A DNA stretch of 64,000 nt from Tigriopus japonicus (taxonomy: Eukaryota > Arthropoda > Copepoda > Harpacticoida > Harpacticidae), in contig CM021323.1 in NCBI GenBank assembly GCA_010645155.1, forward strand, positions 1,447,873 through 1,511,872, given 5' to 3'. Positions 23,631-39,643 of the stretch are shown piece by piece. The notes below the pieces were generated by a model. It did no database searches. It saw only the letters and a program-made list of their open reading frames with translations, and was not told the DNA's origin. Within the stretch, counting starts at the first letter, position 1; each line of letters starts with the position of its first letter. Made by a program: the position numbers and the translations under genes.

Positions 23631-25688
23631 TCAATTGAACCATTCAATTGAAATTAACAAATCTTGAACTGTGATTGCTGTTGCGATCCCTCACGGGTTT
23701 ACTCATCCCCGAGAGTGAGAAGGAGATCGATTGACAAGAAGGGACAATAATCCCGAGACCGGTTAAGAAGCACGCCTAGACTGCCGAATTTTGCCATACA
23801 AAGAAAGAATGAAAGAAAGAAACGAGCGCCCAACAGTTCTTTCCTTTTTTCTTCAATCGTACCAAGGGTTACTTCCACATCTACCCACGTTCTTCTCCAT
23901 TCACACCACCTACCCACCCATCAGTGCCTGCTCCTCTGCCAACCATTTGCAAGCTTTTCAAGCAGATCTCAGATTTGATTCGATTTCGCCCCCGTCTCAC
24001 AAAAGAAAGGACCGAGGAGTTCACCCAATTCGTCATATGCTGGATTCTTTTGACTTTCATATTTACATTTGCTGCATGCATTCTCAAGTTGTTTTATCAC
24101 GAATTCAAGGTATCTGAACCAAAATTGGCATGCCTAATGTGTGAGTCTTCGACCGTGGGGATGAAACCTCTTGTGCCCGTCGAAATCACGGACAAACCCA
24201 TGCTGTTCGCGAACTGTAGCTCGGTACTCGGTCGGTCGGTCGGTCTACCCTACATAGAGGCTAGGAGAGCTCTCAACGGATCAGTGCATCCCATCCCATC
24301 CCACTGCATGCATTCAATGAAGAGAAAGAAAGACTCACACGCACGCTCTGCTTCTCTGGGTACAGCTTCATTCGTATTTGTACTACTGTATGTCGTATGT
24401 CTAGAAGTTTGGATGTACGCAAGGAACACAGACCCCGACCCAAGTCTTGGCCAGTTGGATATCGAAGGGGAACTGGAAAGAACTGGCGAGAAAGACGACA
24501 GAGAGGCATGTCGTCCTCGTCGTTGTTCTTGGTGCACATGCCCATCGAGTAAGTGGATGGAGAGAGAGGGAGGAAAGAGAGACCCACCAAGAGAGCGTAC
24601 ACACACACACAAAGTCGACGAAGAATGTGCTGTTCTTGTTGTTGAGAGAGACCCAGGAGAACTCGACTCGAAGGACCAAGTGGGGATGGTGGCCATGGTG
24701 GAGTTGGTACTACTGAATGTAGTATATATGTAGTAGTCTTCGTAGGTTTGGAGCAAGAGGAAGTGGAAGACGAGTAAGAAGGAGAAGAAGAAGGGTGCAT
24801 GCTGTTAGATGATGGGCCATGCTTGAAAGCCTCACAAGCTGGGCCATCTTCCCAATCCACAAGGAGGAGTGTAGTTGTAGTATACTACTACGTGCAAGAT
24901 AGAGAACAAGGAGAGCGAGAAACTGAAGAACAGGACCACGAAGGAAAGAGAAGAAGAAGAAGAAGGAGGCGGACTACGAAGAGTTCGAGGAGGAGGAGGA
25001 GGAGGACAAGAAGAAGGAAGACAAGGGAACTGTACAAGAAAATGGGAAAGCAAGTAACTACTGTACCACCCGTACCCAGTACCTCGACCGTACTTCAATG
25101 CTGCTGCCTCAAAAAATCAAGAGTTTTATGGAGTTAGCTGAGGCGAGGCAGGAGTTATTTTCAACATTGGTTGAACATCCCAACCCAAATCTGCAGTGCT
25201 CCATGATGGATTGTGGGTGGTCGGGTCATAGTGGATGATGACCGGATCATCCAGTGCAAACCTTGGTTGAGATTATGACTATGCACATGTAAGTATCCCA
25301 AGAACAAAGATCCCACTTCAAGGCGAACCTTTCTTCACACAGACGAATGATGTGAGAGTGTTGTGGTGTGTTATTGTTTTTAAGATATCTACTCTTCACT
25401 AACTCTCTCAGGAGAAACAGAAGCCACAGCTGATTCGCTACTTGATCCTTCTCGCGGCTCTTGAAGCATTCGAAAATTGCGAGAGGGGTGATGAAAATAA
25501 TTATGATGGTGCCCAAAACACACTCTTGTAGGTGGACAAGAGTTGTCCATGCTGCAGCGTCTCGCAGAGACAGCAATCATTGGGTCAATTTTTACACTTG
25601 ATTGATGTTGTTCGCTTTCTTTCCTTGCGGCAACGCCATTTTGCAGCCTGATGCGTGAGATTAAGGACAACAACATAAAGCTATAACT
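23631..25688. other. INTS2-TDG intergenic region with simple repeats
   Basis: No gene supported. Contains (CGGT)n near 24229-24244, (AC)n near 24600-24612, and a strongly purine-rich plus strand from about 24540 to 25030 with (AAG)n near 24950-24966 and (GAG)n near 24987-25005. These repeats open several overlapping frames on both strands without domains. The last part is the TDG promoter and 5' UTR. Confidence 0.5.
24540..25030. repeat. purine-rich (GA/AAG/GAG) tract
   Basis: About 490 bases where the plus strand is dominated by A and G, with GAGA, AAG and GAG runs, about 0.7-1.1 kb upstream of the TDG start. It could be a low-complexity expansion or a GAGA-type regulatory tract; sequence alone does not decide. 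Confidence 0.6.
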
Positions 25689-28600
25689 ATGATGAACGAA
25701 TCCAGCAATAACAACGAGACACCTGAAGAGCTTCCCAAGGGAGAAAAGGACAACCACAAGATGCTTGATCAAGAGCAAGAACCACCGATGATCCCGCTCA
25801 ACGACACTCATAAACAAGTTGAAAGATCTCTGCCTGACCATCTCAAAATGAATGACAATCCGGATCGAGTTGAAAATGGAGATCAAGAAGAACATGATGA
25901 ATGTAATGATGATCGAACGGATAATGTGAAATCTGAAGAGGATAGTGACGATACAGACCAAGAGCTTCATATCTGCGAGTCCGCCCTTGAACTTGAAAAT
26001 AGCCGCAAAAGTTCGCCTAAACAGTTTTCTCAAAATAAGGTGCCGGATGTGCCCGTAGTGAAGCTTGAGGAAAGTGCCGAGGATATGTGTCTGTCCTCCG
26101 TCATTGAGCAACGAAACCGTGAACAATGTGCTGTTAACCTTCCAAAGCCCGAAATCCAAGAATCTCAAAATGGAGCTAGTCAGAGTAAAAGTGAAACGCC
26201 ACTCAAACCCAAAAAGAAAACCTCTCCCAAGAAACTTGACCCTTACAGTTTCTCAACGGTGGGAGAGGAATCAACGTCAACGAAAAAAGTGTCCCCGAAG
26301 AAACCCAAAGAAAATGGGGCGGCCAAACCCAAAACGAAACGAGAAAAAGCACCCAAATCCTCAAGTGAAGAGAGCAAGCCTAAACCTATTAAGAAATCTA
26401 GTCCCAAGGCCAATCGTCGTGGTAGTTCATCCACGAATAGCACCTCTAGCCTGATCAGTTCCCATGATTCTCATGACTTGGCCTCTGCCAAAGAATCACT
26501 CCACGACTATCTCATGAAAGAGGAGTGTTCCGAAGATGAAGACAAGTAAGGGCTTTCATTTCGTTTAAAGATGCTTCTCTGTTCATGCGAATGATCATTT
26601 TGCACCAATTCATTGCCCTGCAATTCAAGAGTTTCCGCTTTGAGCTCGAAGGACCGCAATAGTTTAAGCCAAGTGGTTTCCTTTTCGAATTTCAATTTGA
26701 GGTTGAATTTAATAGCAGTTTGATATTTTGCTTGGAGAAAATTGATCCCGCCTTTATCAAAACATTTTCATATTCTCAAGAGCCTCTCCTCTTCCGCTGG
26801 TGCCTCATTGGAACACCTCCCAGCTCCTCCCTTCCTTCTTCCTTCTTCCTTCTTTCGCTCAACCAGGGTTGGTTCAAGAATACTGCTCGATTTAAATCAC
26901 ATCACACGTGCTAGGCCACTCTTTATGCTTTTAGTCAGCTTTACTCGTTTTCCTTTACAAAGTTGCATTTATTATGAATTACATGTTATCAAATTGAAAT
27001 CTAAGATAGAGTGTTCTATATGAGCAAACAAAATTTTGGATATGTGTGATTTTGTTTTTTGGGGTTTGCAATTTTGACTTGATTTTCAAACAGGGTCTCC
27101 AGACATTTGGAATCAAAGTTCTGCATTCCGCATTTTTTTCAATAGCTTTGAATGATCTTAAAAGAAGTGGTTTTAAGCAAGCTCCGCCCTTGAAAATATC
27201 ATTTTTTATGTATATGTAGTTGTTATGTGACTATGCATATCACAGATGTTGGTTTGGTTTGGGATTAAAGGCTTAAACCTTTTTAACCTTACATAAATCA
27301 GGAAAACCAGTCACCACACTAGCCTCCTATCCAGCAGTAATTTAGAGTATTCACATAGCATTTAATAGAAAATACCTCGGTTGTCATCTGGGGTAGTTTC
27401 ACCGAACCCACCCTGCTCTTGACGGCCCTCAAGAGTTGGTGCTTTTGCCTCAGTTCCTTCCATATTTTCTCATTCCTTGCAGTCAATCTTTGAGGGAAAA
27501 AATCGAAGACAGAGGTCTGCTTTAAGTTGCAACCATTATTCTCGTCCTTTTTTAACTCCCTCTTTCTTCTTTCCCTTCCTCTTAAATCACATTCGGGAGA
27601 AAAAATCCTTTCCTCCACTCCGCAAAGGCTCATAGATACAAAAGACTTCCAAGGAGGAAATAACAAGCTCTTTATGTCTTCGATGTCAAGAACTTCAATT
27701 TCTAAGATCTTTCCGAATCATTTTCGAGTTGATTGATGGGCCTAGAAAGGGCCCTGAAATCGTGGAAAACTAAGAAAATCGAGATAATTAATTTAAAATA
27801 TATCATTTTCTAGAGTGGATCTCAAGATCGCATCACCCGACAATGAGGATGACGAGAATCGTCTGATCATTGCTGAAGACGAGCCCGAGCCCAAAAAGAA
27901 GTCCAAATGCAAAACAGAGCCTAAAGATGGGGAAGCTCCCAAACCCAAACGCAAGCATAACCGGTTCAACGGGATGTCTGAGGAAGAAATTGCCAAGCGA
28001 CTTCTCCCAGACGTCTTAGCTCAAGACTTGGATATCCTGATTGTAAGTTTCCAATCTGGCCATTTCTAATCCTGACATCCTTGGGTAGGGAAGGAATATT
28101 GCACAAATCAGTTGAGGTGTGATAAACGAGTTGTGACCTTGAAACTCAAATTTCTAGTTGATTAACTCTCGTGAAGAGGATTTTTTGCGCCTCCTCTCCT
28201 TTAGATAGAATTCCAAATCACCGATGGCTAGCCAATACCACACTAAAAAGGGAAGCATGAATAAGCCAATGACGGCGAGTTTTTTATCCTACACATATGG
28301 CAATTGCTCTATGGCAAAAATATAATGCATGAAACAAAGCTATCACTCTAATGTGGCTTCCCCTACTTCATTGGCTGGTGGTGCTACTTCACTTGGTGCT
28401 CTCGTTAGGTCTGCCTAGGAGGGTCCATCTCGATTCTAGAATGTATGACGGGAGGTGTTGATATCAAACGTATCAAATGACATGATTTGCCTTTCTCTTC
28501 TTGCGTGGTGTAGATTGGAATCAATCCAGGCATGTACGCCGCCTACAAGGGACATCACTACGCGGGTCCTGGCAATCATTTCTGTAAGTAGCGGAGCATC

Positions 28601-31566
28601 CATATCGGAAGGGGCATTTGAAATCTTTTGTCCCCGACCGATTAGAACGGTGGACTGTCGTTTAAGTTGCCGTCACTTTGGAGAGCTCGGTTCTCCTGTT
28701 AAAACATTCACAGGTGTGTCACACGCAGTTGTTTTTTTCTTGTTTTAGGGAAATGTCTGTTCCTTTCGGGTCTGATACCCCGACCTATGACAGCCGAAGA
28801 TGATGTGAAGTGCTTGGACCATGGGATCGGATTCACCAATATTGTCGAGAGGACCACCAGAGGCAGCGCCAACTTGTCTAAAAAGGAAATCATTGATGGT
28901 AATTTTGACAGTTTTGGACTGCAAAAATTAAGGGAAGTTGGGGAAAAAATATTAGAAGTAATATCTCAAAAGTATTTGATGGACAAAATCCTAAAACACA
29001 ATGAGCCTAAAATTGATTTACTCACATTTTAAATGAAGAATGGAACATAATTCGAGGTGGGTTAGTGTGTATTTTCCAAGGACATCTTAATTTCTCAGGA
29101 CGAATTACAGAAATACAGCTTAAGGCCTGTCATTGTACTAAAATGAGAGGTTATTTTAAAGCAGTAAATGTTCCGTTGAATTTTCATTGTAGTAACTCGG
29201 CCTTAAGTGGTATTCTGTAATATATCCTTCGTTGAGTCATCCTTGGTATTTTCACAAACTAGGAACCCTGGCGGAAGTTATCAACTGAATCATTTTCAGC
29301 TGTCATCAACTGTTCGCATTTTATATTTTTCAGGTACTCAAACTCTCATCAACAAGATCAAGGAATACAAGCCCAAAATCGCCGTCTTCAACGGGAAAGG
29401 CATCTATGAGGTGTTCAGTGCCAACAAAGAGTTCCATTTAGGCAAGCAACCGGAGCCCATTGATGGTACAAACACGGTAAGTGCCGCTGCCAAATCGCCG
29501 AGTTCGTTAATCACGTGGTACGAATGTTTGACGCTCGTTGATTGACATGTCTCTCCCTCTCAATGTTATAGTTCGTATGGGTCATGCCCAATTCAAGTGC
29601 ACGGTGTGCCCAACTTCCTCGAGCCGTTGATAAAGTTCCGTTTTATTCGGCATTAAAGAAATTCCGCGATTACCTGACCGGAGCACTCTCCGAACTCAAC
29701 GACGACGAGATCGTGTTCAAAGACGTCAAGCTCAAGAACTTCAACGAAAGCACACAAAAGAAGCTCGAAAGAGCCGGGCTTCTGAACTCGACGACGGGAC
29801 CTCCTGACGAAGGCCATTCCGCCTTGACTAAGATGAACTCTGAATTCAAAGTGTTCTCCAGTGACTCGGGAGGTTCGAGTGACTTGCCCGGAGCTTTGGA
29901 CATCAGGATTGACCCGAACACGGGGAAGAAACGAAGAGGTCGACCACCTAAACCTCGTCCCGATGGTTCGCTTCCACCGCCCAAAAGACGAGCGGTGGAT
30001 TCATCGGGCAATCCCATTCCTCGGGGTAGCAATCCCATCGATCCTCTAACGGGGAAGAAGAAACGGGGTCGACCGAAGAAGACGGACCTGCCACCGGGAA
30101 CGGTTTTCACATCGTCCAAGAAGTCCAAGAAGCAAAATGATCTGGAGGATCACGGCCTCGACATTGGCGAGAATTCTTCCGATTCGAAATTGACCGGTAG
30201 CGATACCCTTTCGCTCACGGGTGTTTCTACCAATAGCCACTCAACCAGTAGCCTCTTGGCTTCGACGCCGTTGTCCATGGCCAATAAACCGACCAAAATT
30301 GTTCCCCCACTTCCTCCGTTCTCCCCCAATTTCAGCTGCTCCGACTTGTCCGAAGTGGATGAGAAGCCGGTGGACTTGAAAAAGCCCTTTTTCGACCCGC
30401 AAGGTGCTCTCGACGGCAATCTCATCAGCGATCGTTTGAACCAAAGCCAACCTCCACCCACGGGGTTGTGCGTGAACAGCACTCAAGACTTTTCCCGCTC
30501 GTCAGACCTTGATCCCGAGTCAGCCCTTGCCAGTAATCACCCTGCCACTCATCCCTCTCCGAATTCGGATCGATATCCGCCGTCAGGGGGTGGCAACTAT
30601 CACTATCCTCCGTCAGAATCGGTGGGTTCGGTCCAGTCTAACAATCCTCACGCCGGTTCATACGCCCCCTACGAGGTCACGCCTCCTCATCAGAACAATC
30701 ACAGCGTGGGCTCCAACGGCTCCAACACGAAATCAGACGACGTTACCACGAAAAGCATCACGGGCTTGGAATCTCTGGTGGATCAGATTCCAGCTATCGC
30801 GGCTGAAAACGACAGTGGCGTATTTTCGGGGACCTCTGGGGCCGGAAGTCACCCGAATACCCCGCGATCCGTGGGTCCCTACAGTCCTGCTCCCTACCCT
30901 TCCTCTTTCCACACACCTCAACCGACAAGTGGGGGTGTGAGTGTTGCCGCCTCTGGTGGGAGCGGAGGCGGGGGAGGAGGAGGAGGTGGATCCGCTAGTT
31001 TTCCTAATTACAATGTGCCAAGTACCTCAGATCTGGGTTCAGAAAGTACAAATTATTCTCAACTTCCCAGTGCCATCGCCGCGAATTCTTCGTCGGCCTC
31101 GAGTGCTCCGACGGATTTTTCCGTGAACTCGTTAGTCTACAGCAATAGCAACGCAACCTCCAGCAATGCTGACCCTTTCTCGGTGTCCTCTCTTACCTCG
31201 ACCCCTTCCCATCACCACCACGCGCAAGCCGCGGCCGACATGATGATGAGCAAATACCACGGGCTTCCCACGGGTCCGAGTAATCCGTATGCGGCGGCTG
31301 CCGGCATGTTCCCATCGTCCTCATCTTTTGGAGCTCCCGCCGGATTTTTGGGTGGGGCTGGCAACTCATTTTCGGCGAATCCGATGCAAGCAGCTATGGG
31401 ACATATGGGTATGTCGTATTACGGCCAGTATCCCAATGCTTATGGCGCTGCTCATCATGGCTTCGCAGCCTCTCCCTATTCTCACGGGCTGCATATGCCG
31501 AACCCTAGTTACCCTTATCCTTCACCTTATGGTCAGTCCCCTTACTCCCAGTCCCCATATTTCTAG
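25689..31566 (+). CDS. TDG: thymine DNA glycosylase, long form with AT-hooks
   Basis: Nuclear mismatch-specific uracil/thymine DNA glycosylase that excises T or U opposite G and, in vertebrates, oxidised 5-methylcytosine. Six exons: 25689-26545, 27814-28042, 28514-28583, 28749-28898, 29334-29476, 29572-31566; joined length 1147 residues. The catalytic core is split over exons 3-6: [24 protein letters not shown] (N366 matches the human catalytic Asn), HGIGFTNIVERTT, KPKIAVFNGKGIYEVFS, and the insertion loop VMPNSSARCAQLPRA (R494 matches the wedge Arg). The first 286 residues are acidic and Lys-rich. After the core come two AT-hook-like motifs, KKRRGRPPKP (about 603) and KKKRGRPKKT (about 645), then some 450 residues rich in Ser, Pro, Gly, Asn and Tyr, ending in PYPSPYGQSPYSQSPYF. 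Human TDG has 410 residues; Drosophila Thd1 is also very long. Confidence 0.95.
26546..27813 (+). other. TDG intron 1
   Basis: 1268-base intron from GTAAG at 26546 to TAG at 27811-27813. Contains short C/T-rich runs and no supported gene. Confidence 0.8.
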
Positions 31567-32684
31567 ATGAACCCCACCCCTTTCCCTTGCGTCCGTGTTG
31601 TGCGGAATTCAATCTTATATCTATATCGACCTGTGACATATTATTCTCATGTTCGGTTCCCAACGGTTCAGAATGTTCTACATTTGCTAGTTCGAGTCAT
31701 TTGCCATCTGATCCGACAGGCTTGAATTGCATCCTGATCATTTCTTTCGACGTTCGTTCGGTTTTGAAAGTTGTCAGGTTCATTCGAGTTATGAAACGCA
31801 TTAAGTCTTATTCGCCCCGCCCTAATTTTCGACCTCCTAAAACAACCTTAAGGTGGACAGTCATCAGTGCTCCCCCAGAAAATATCCGCAATGTCTACTC
31901 CTTGCCTATGAACCTGCCTTCCTTCCTTACCCTATGTCCAATTCCAAGCAAGGGCGCCAAAGCGCCTAATTATGATTTTCCGTGTTCTCGTTTTTAAATT
32001 GGCATTACCCCGGCTCAACGAAGATATTAATGCCGCTGGGAAGTAATGATCGAGTTAATTTACCTCCATTTTCAAGAATCAATCTCTCTGTGTAGTTTCT
32101 TCTGCTGAAAGCTCGATTTTTGTCAGTGCGAACATCATTTGGAAAAATAAATAACAAAGAGTCAAACTTCAATTTTTTCAGTATGGTTTTTTGTTAGTGG
32201 TAAAACATTGGGCAGATATTGAATTGATTTCTGCAAAGCAGTCGTTGGTGTTGCTGCTGATCTTGTAGTACGTAAGTAAGTATATACAAAAGAGTCTTCT
32301 AATCTTTAGCTATTATTGAACACCATAGGGAGTGACCTCTTTCATCCCACTAGGCTTGTAACGTGGGGGTGAATTGCATTTGGTCACTTCTAGGCCGGAT
32401 CAGTCAGTCAACGAGTGAATTTTCAATACGTATCAAACAAAAAACGGGGTTTGGTTTGCTCTTCAGAGAGAATGTGAGACATAATGAATGTCGGCCACAC
32501 CTGTGTGTATGCCCTTCGCACACCCGAAGTTGGTTGCCTCGAGGGAGTTAAAAAAGGGGACCAGGGTTGGTTTTAAAGTCAATTTGACTAGATCAGGAAG
32601 TGTGACATGTGACCGGTCGTCATCTTCTATTGAGTGGACATGAAAAATATTATGAAAAGTTGTCGGTGAGTACAAGATGGGACA
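31567..32684. other. TDG 3' UTR and convergent USP 3' side
   Basis: TDG (+) and the USP gene (-) converge here. No further gene, RNA or repeat was recognised. Confidence 0.5.
32146..32151 (+). terminator. polyadenylation signal AATAAA of TDG
   Basis: AATAAA about 580 bases after the TDG stop codon, the first clear hexamer on this strand. Confidence 0.5.
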
Positions 32685-36263
<3,579 letters not shown>

Positions 36264-38347
36264 TTTCGACGATGGCTTCAAATGGCCCGGATTAGCGCAC
36301 AACGGGGATGTCCAGCAATAATGAATGAGCCGTGGAAGGACCCGAACACGAAAGGAATCACGGGATGGACAAAGGATTGGAAGAACTCAGAAATAGCTTA
36401 GGACGATTAAGATGATACGACTCTTTTTTTTTCACGTTGACCGTATCTCTGTCGTATATATAAACTTGAGTAGCAGTAGCAGTGTTGGTAGTAGGCGATG
36501 AACCCAAGCATGAGGCCAGGAGGAAACGAGAGCCAAGTTGAGCCAGAACAAGGCAACGAAGAAGCAGTAGGCAGATGGGATTAGACTTGGACGAAAAATG
36601 TTTTAAAATGGACACGGATTCTAGTGAGATCTTTTTTAAAGTTTTTGGAGTTACGGTTTGAAGGATCGCGAACATAATGATCTAATGTCATCAATACTAG
36701 GGTCCGAACAAATATTTGCTAAAAGTGACAAAAGCCCCAATTATTTGAAAAATAAGCCGGACATTTAAAAAAATTTGACAATGTACTTACTTGGTAGTTT
36801 TATCTGTGTGCACAAATTTACTCTATTGGAACGTTTAGGGGCGCTGTTTGTTTGGTGATACAAAAGCTTTTATCCCGAGACACTGAGTACGAAATTTGTC
36901 AGAAAGGACTAGCAAACAAACCTGTCTAAATGTCCGAATATGGGTTTGGTAAATTTAATATAATAAATTGGTCGATTGATCCCAAATATAATTGGTCGTT
37001 TTTGGAGTCACACATTAGACCTAATTGATTTGATCCTACAATTTGCATTTTGCCCAAATAGGTGCATTTTACTTGCGGGTGCTGTGGTTGGAGGGTTGAG
37101 CCTTGCATGGCCAGCAAAGCTGTGAATCACATTGTCCATTTTTTCTGCTTGTAAAACTCAATCTCATGTCAATTATCAGAATTGTTCTCCTTCTTTGGTT
37201 GTGGATTAACATCTAAAAGTCTTCTGGAGAGAGGAAGAGATTGGGACCTAGGACCTTCTCATTGTAGGAAAATGTGCAAATCACAACACTGTGTCTCCTC
37301 CCTGCTGGCGCAGTTTTGGATATAACTGCAGTTATGGTTGTGAATGTTTGATTTTAGCACAAATGCCCTTTTGTTGACATTTTGGCATATTTGGTTCATT
37401 TTAAGTAAGCCCAAGGACATCTATAAGGATATAACGTTCTCCATAGTAAACCTTCTTTTGCATTGACCATTCAATTATTTTGAAAAAAAAAATCTCATTT
37501 TTTTGCCCACATAATCGAGAAACTAATGAATATTTTCTCGAAACAGCCACAATATCTAAAAAGCGAGAAATTATAGGGAAAACGTTTATAAAAATACAAT
37601 TCCGGGCCTTAATCATCATTATTATTGTGTGAGCAGATAATTTTTTGTTTTCAAGTTTCTTTAAATGTGAAAAAAGGCCACTATAATTTATCCAAAAAAA
37701 ATACACTTGGCAAAATGTTTTCAAAGATTTGATGGCCCTTCTCACTTATAGCTATGATGGCTATTCTTTTTTTCCTATTCCATTCCAACGCATCTTCATA
37801 CAAAAGGCGATTACATTTTGTATCTACTTTATTGCCTGTCTTTTTTACATAGTTTGGACAGCTTTTCTGACAAGGCATGAATGGCCTTTTTTCCAAGTAC
37901 AAGGGGGCAAACGAGCTGGGTCGAGTGGAAAGAACACAGAGCGGCGGCAGTAAGCACGGTTCTGAAGATTCCTTTATAGAGAGTGACCATTTTTTGATTT
38001 AGGGCCCTTTCAAAGTATTTTACATTAACAACTATATACGTATATTTTACGTTTTCTTGATTCATGACAAAAATTAGTGATTATTTTGTTCAAATAAAGG
38101 CAAAATGGACTATTCTGAAGGCAATTTATCCACGAGTAATTAAAATTTATGTCAACAATCACCCTGCTTTCACGTCTGCTGATGTAAGCTGATTTTTCGT
38201 CTGGGTTCTTTTTTGGTATTCACTTCTTTCCTCTCTCTTGACGTCCCGGTTCAACGTGATCAAGCACGATTGGGCGGGAGACAAAGTCAGATTTAAATGT
38301 GACGCGGCAAAAGTGATGGAAGAACAGCAGGAATTTGAAACAGGACT
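36264..38347. other. intergenic region between USP and tropomodulin
   Basis: Probably the USP promoter and 5' UTR in the first few hundred bases, then AT-rich DNA. Short frames have no recognisable domain. Nothing else supported. Confidence 0.5.
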
Positions 38348-38357
38348 TTTATTTATT
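38348..38357 (-). terminator. polyadenylation signals of tropomodulin
   Basis: Two overlapping minus-strand AATAAA hexamers (TTTATTTATT on the plus strand), about 110 bases after the tropomodulin stop. Confidence 0.65.
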
Positions 38358-38468
38358 TTTGTTATTCAAGGCTAGATATTTCTTATAAAGAATTAAGTGG
38401 CCTGCGACAATGGGCAGTTTCTGTCGATGTGAAGCACACCATCGAGCGGGTTCCAGGACGACTGTCTT

Positions 38469-39643
38469 TTACGACTCGGCGGGTTCGTCGGTTTCGTTCT
38501 CATTATCCACTTGATCCAGTAATTTAGCGGGCTGCCACTCCTTGTTTTTGGTTACCCCCACCTTCTTGATCCTCTCCTTCCTCAGACGATCGATATTGGC
38601 AATCAAGTGGGCTTCGACTTTGTCTCGAACCTCTGGGAATTCAAAGGTTAAGCCCACTTTAAGTAGATTGTAGTTTTGGCGGATGGCCTTGCAGATTCGA
38701 GCTTCCACGCGATAGCTAGAAATAGAAAGTTGTAAGTGAATTCGGAATCGGATAAGGTTGAAATTGCGTCTTACCCCATGTTGGATTGTGCTTGGTTACT
38801 GCAATGGACCTCAACCACGCTATTGGCGTTGTGAGCCAAAGCTTCGAATAAACTCGCTAAAGTGTCGGGCGAGATACGGTTGGACTCTAGGTTTAGGGAT
38901 TTCAAGGCTGTGTTATGTTCCACAGCTAGACTCAGAGTGGCTGCGGCAAAGTCGTTGACATCGCAATTGGCGGCTGAAAGACGAACAAGGCTCTCGTTGG
39001 TTCGCAGACCCTCGAACAGTTCACAAAACATTTTCTCATCGATGGTCGAAATATTGTTCAAATTGAGATCTTTTAGTTCCTTGTCGTTATTAACTACTTG
39101 TTCGATGGATTTCACGGGATCGGTTGTATTTGGAGGCTCGGGTTCATAGTATTTGAGGGGATCTGAGTAAGCCTCCATGATGAACTCTTGAGGATTGGAC
39201 CCGAGGATTTCTGCCAAAGTCATCAAATCTTCGACTGTCGCCTCGGACAAGGCTGATTCTTCTTCATCGTCGAGTCGGGTGGCTTCGGCAATTTCCTCGG
39301 TCCTCTTAATAGCAGCTAGTTGAGCTTCATCATATTTTGGAACATACACTTTTCCCCTCTTGATCCCTGGCTCAAATGGGACGACTTCCTCTTTCTCCGG
39401 AGCTTGAATCCCCTCCTCGTTGATATGGTTGATGAGAGAGTCTCGATTCAAAGGACCTGTGGGTGGCTTGTTACACTTGTAGGCGGTACGGACAGAGGCT
39501 GGAAGATGCTTATCATCGGGATCTGCGGCCATTTCGTCCACCAGTAGATTTACTTCGGTCGGCGACATGGCGTTTAAGAGATCCTCCAAATCTACGTCGG
39601 GAGCTGAGAGCACATCACGCCCAAAGTGGAGAGTTCTCGACAT
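38469..39643 (-). CDS. tropomodulin
   Basis: Actin pointed-end capping protein that binds tropomyosin and sets thin-filament length in muscle and membrane skeleton. Two coding exons, 38775-39643 and 38469-38715, join through a split Gly codon (SNMG-YRVEAR) to 371 residues; vertebrate tropomodulins have about 350-360. The N-terminal tropomyosin/actin-binding half includes a helix near DLEDLLNAMSPTEVNLLVDEM and KCNKPPTGPLNRDSLINHI. The leucine-rich-repeat half includes DLNLNNISTIDEKMFCELFEGLRTN, LSLAVEHNTALKSLNLESNRIS and the C-terminal LLKVGLTFEFPEVRDKVEAHLIANIDRLRKERI. An acceptor-like ttttgcag lies about 60 bases upstream of the Met, indicating a non-coding first exon farther up. The Asp/Glu-rich C-terminal tail is slightly longer than usual. 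Confidence 0.95.

Noticed and set aside
24250..25137. Several frames of 90-195 codons on both strands
   Set aside because: Created by purine-rich and simple-repeat DNA; composition is Ser/Arg/Glu-biased on all frames and no domain appears.
26720..27736. Frames inside TDG intron 1
   Set aside because: C/T-rich and AT-rich intron sequence with no family similarity; the intron is bounded by good splice sites that keep the TDG frame.
29670..30940. Antisense and shifted frames over the TDG last exon
   Set aside because: Shadows of a Ser/Pro/Gly-rich coding exon; the sense frame continues the TDG core without a break.
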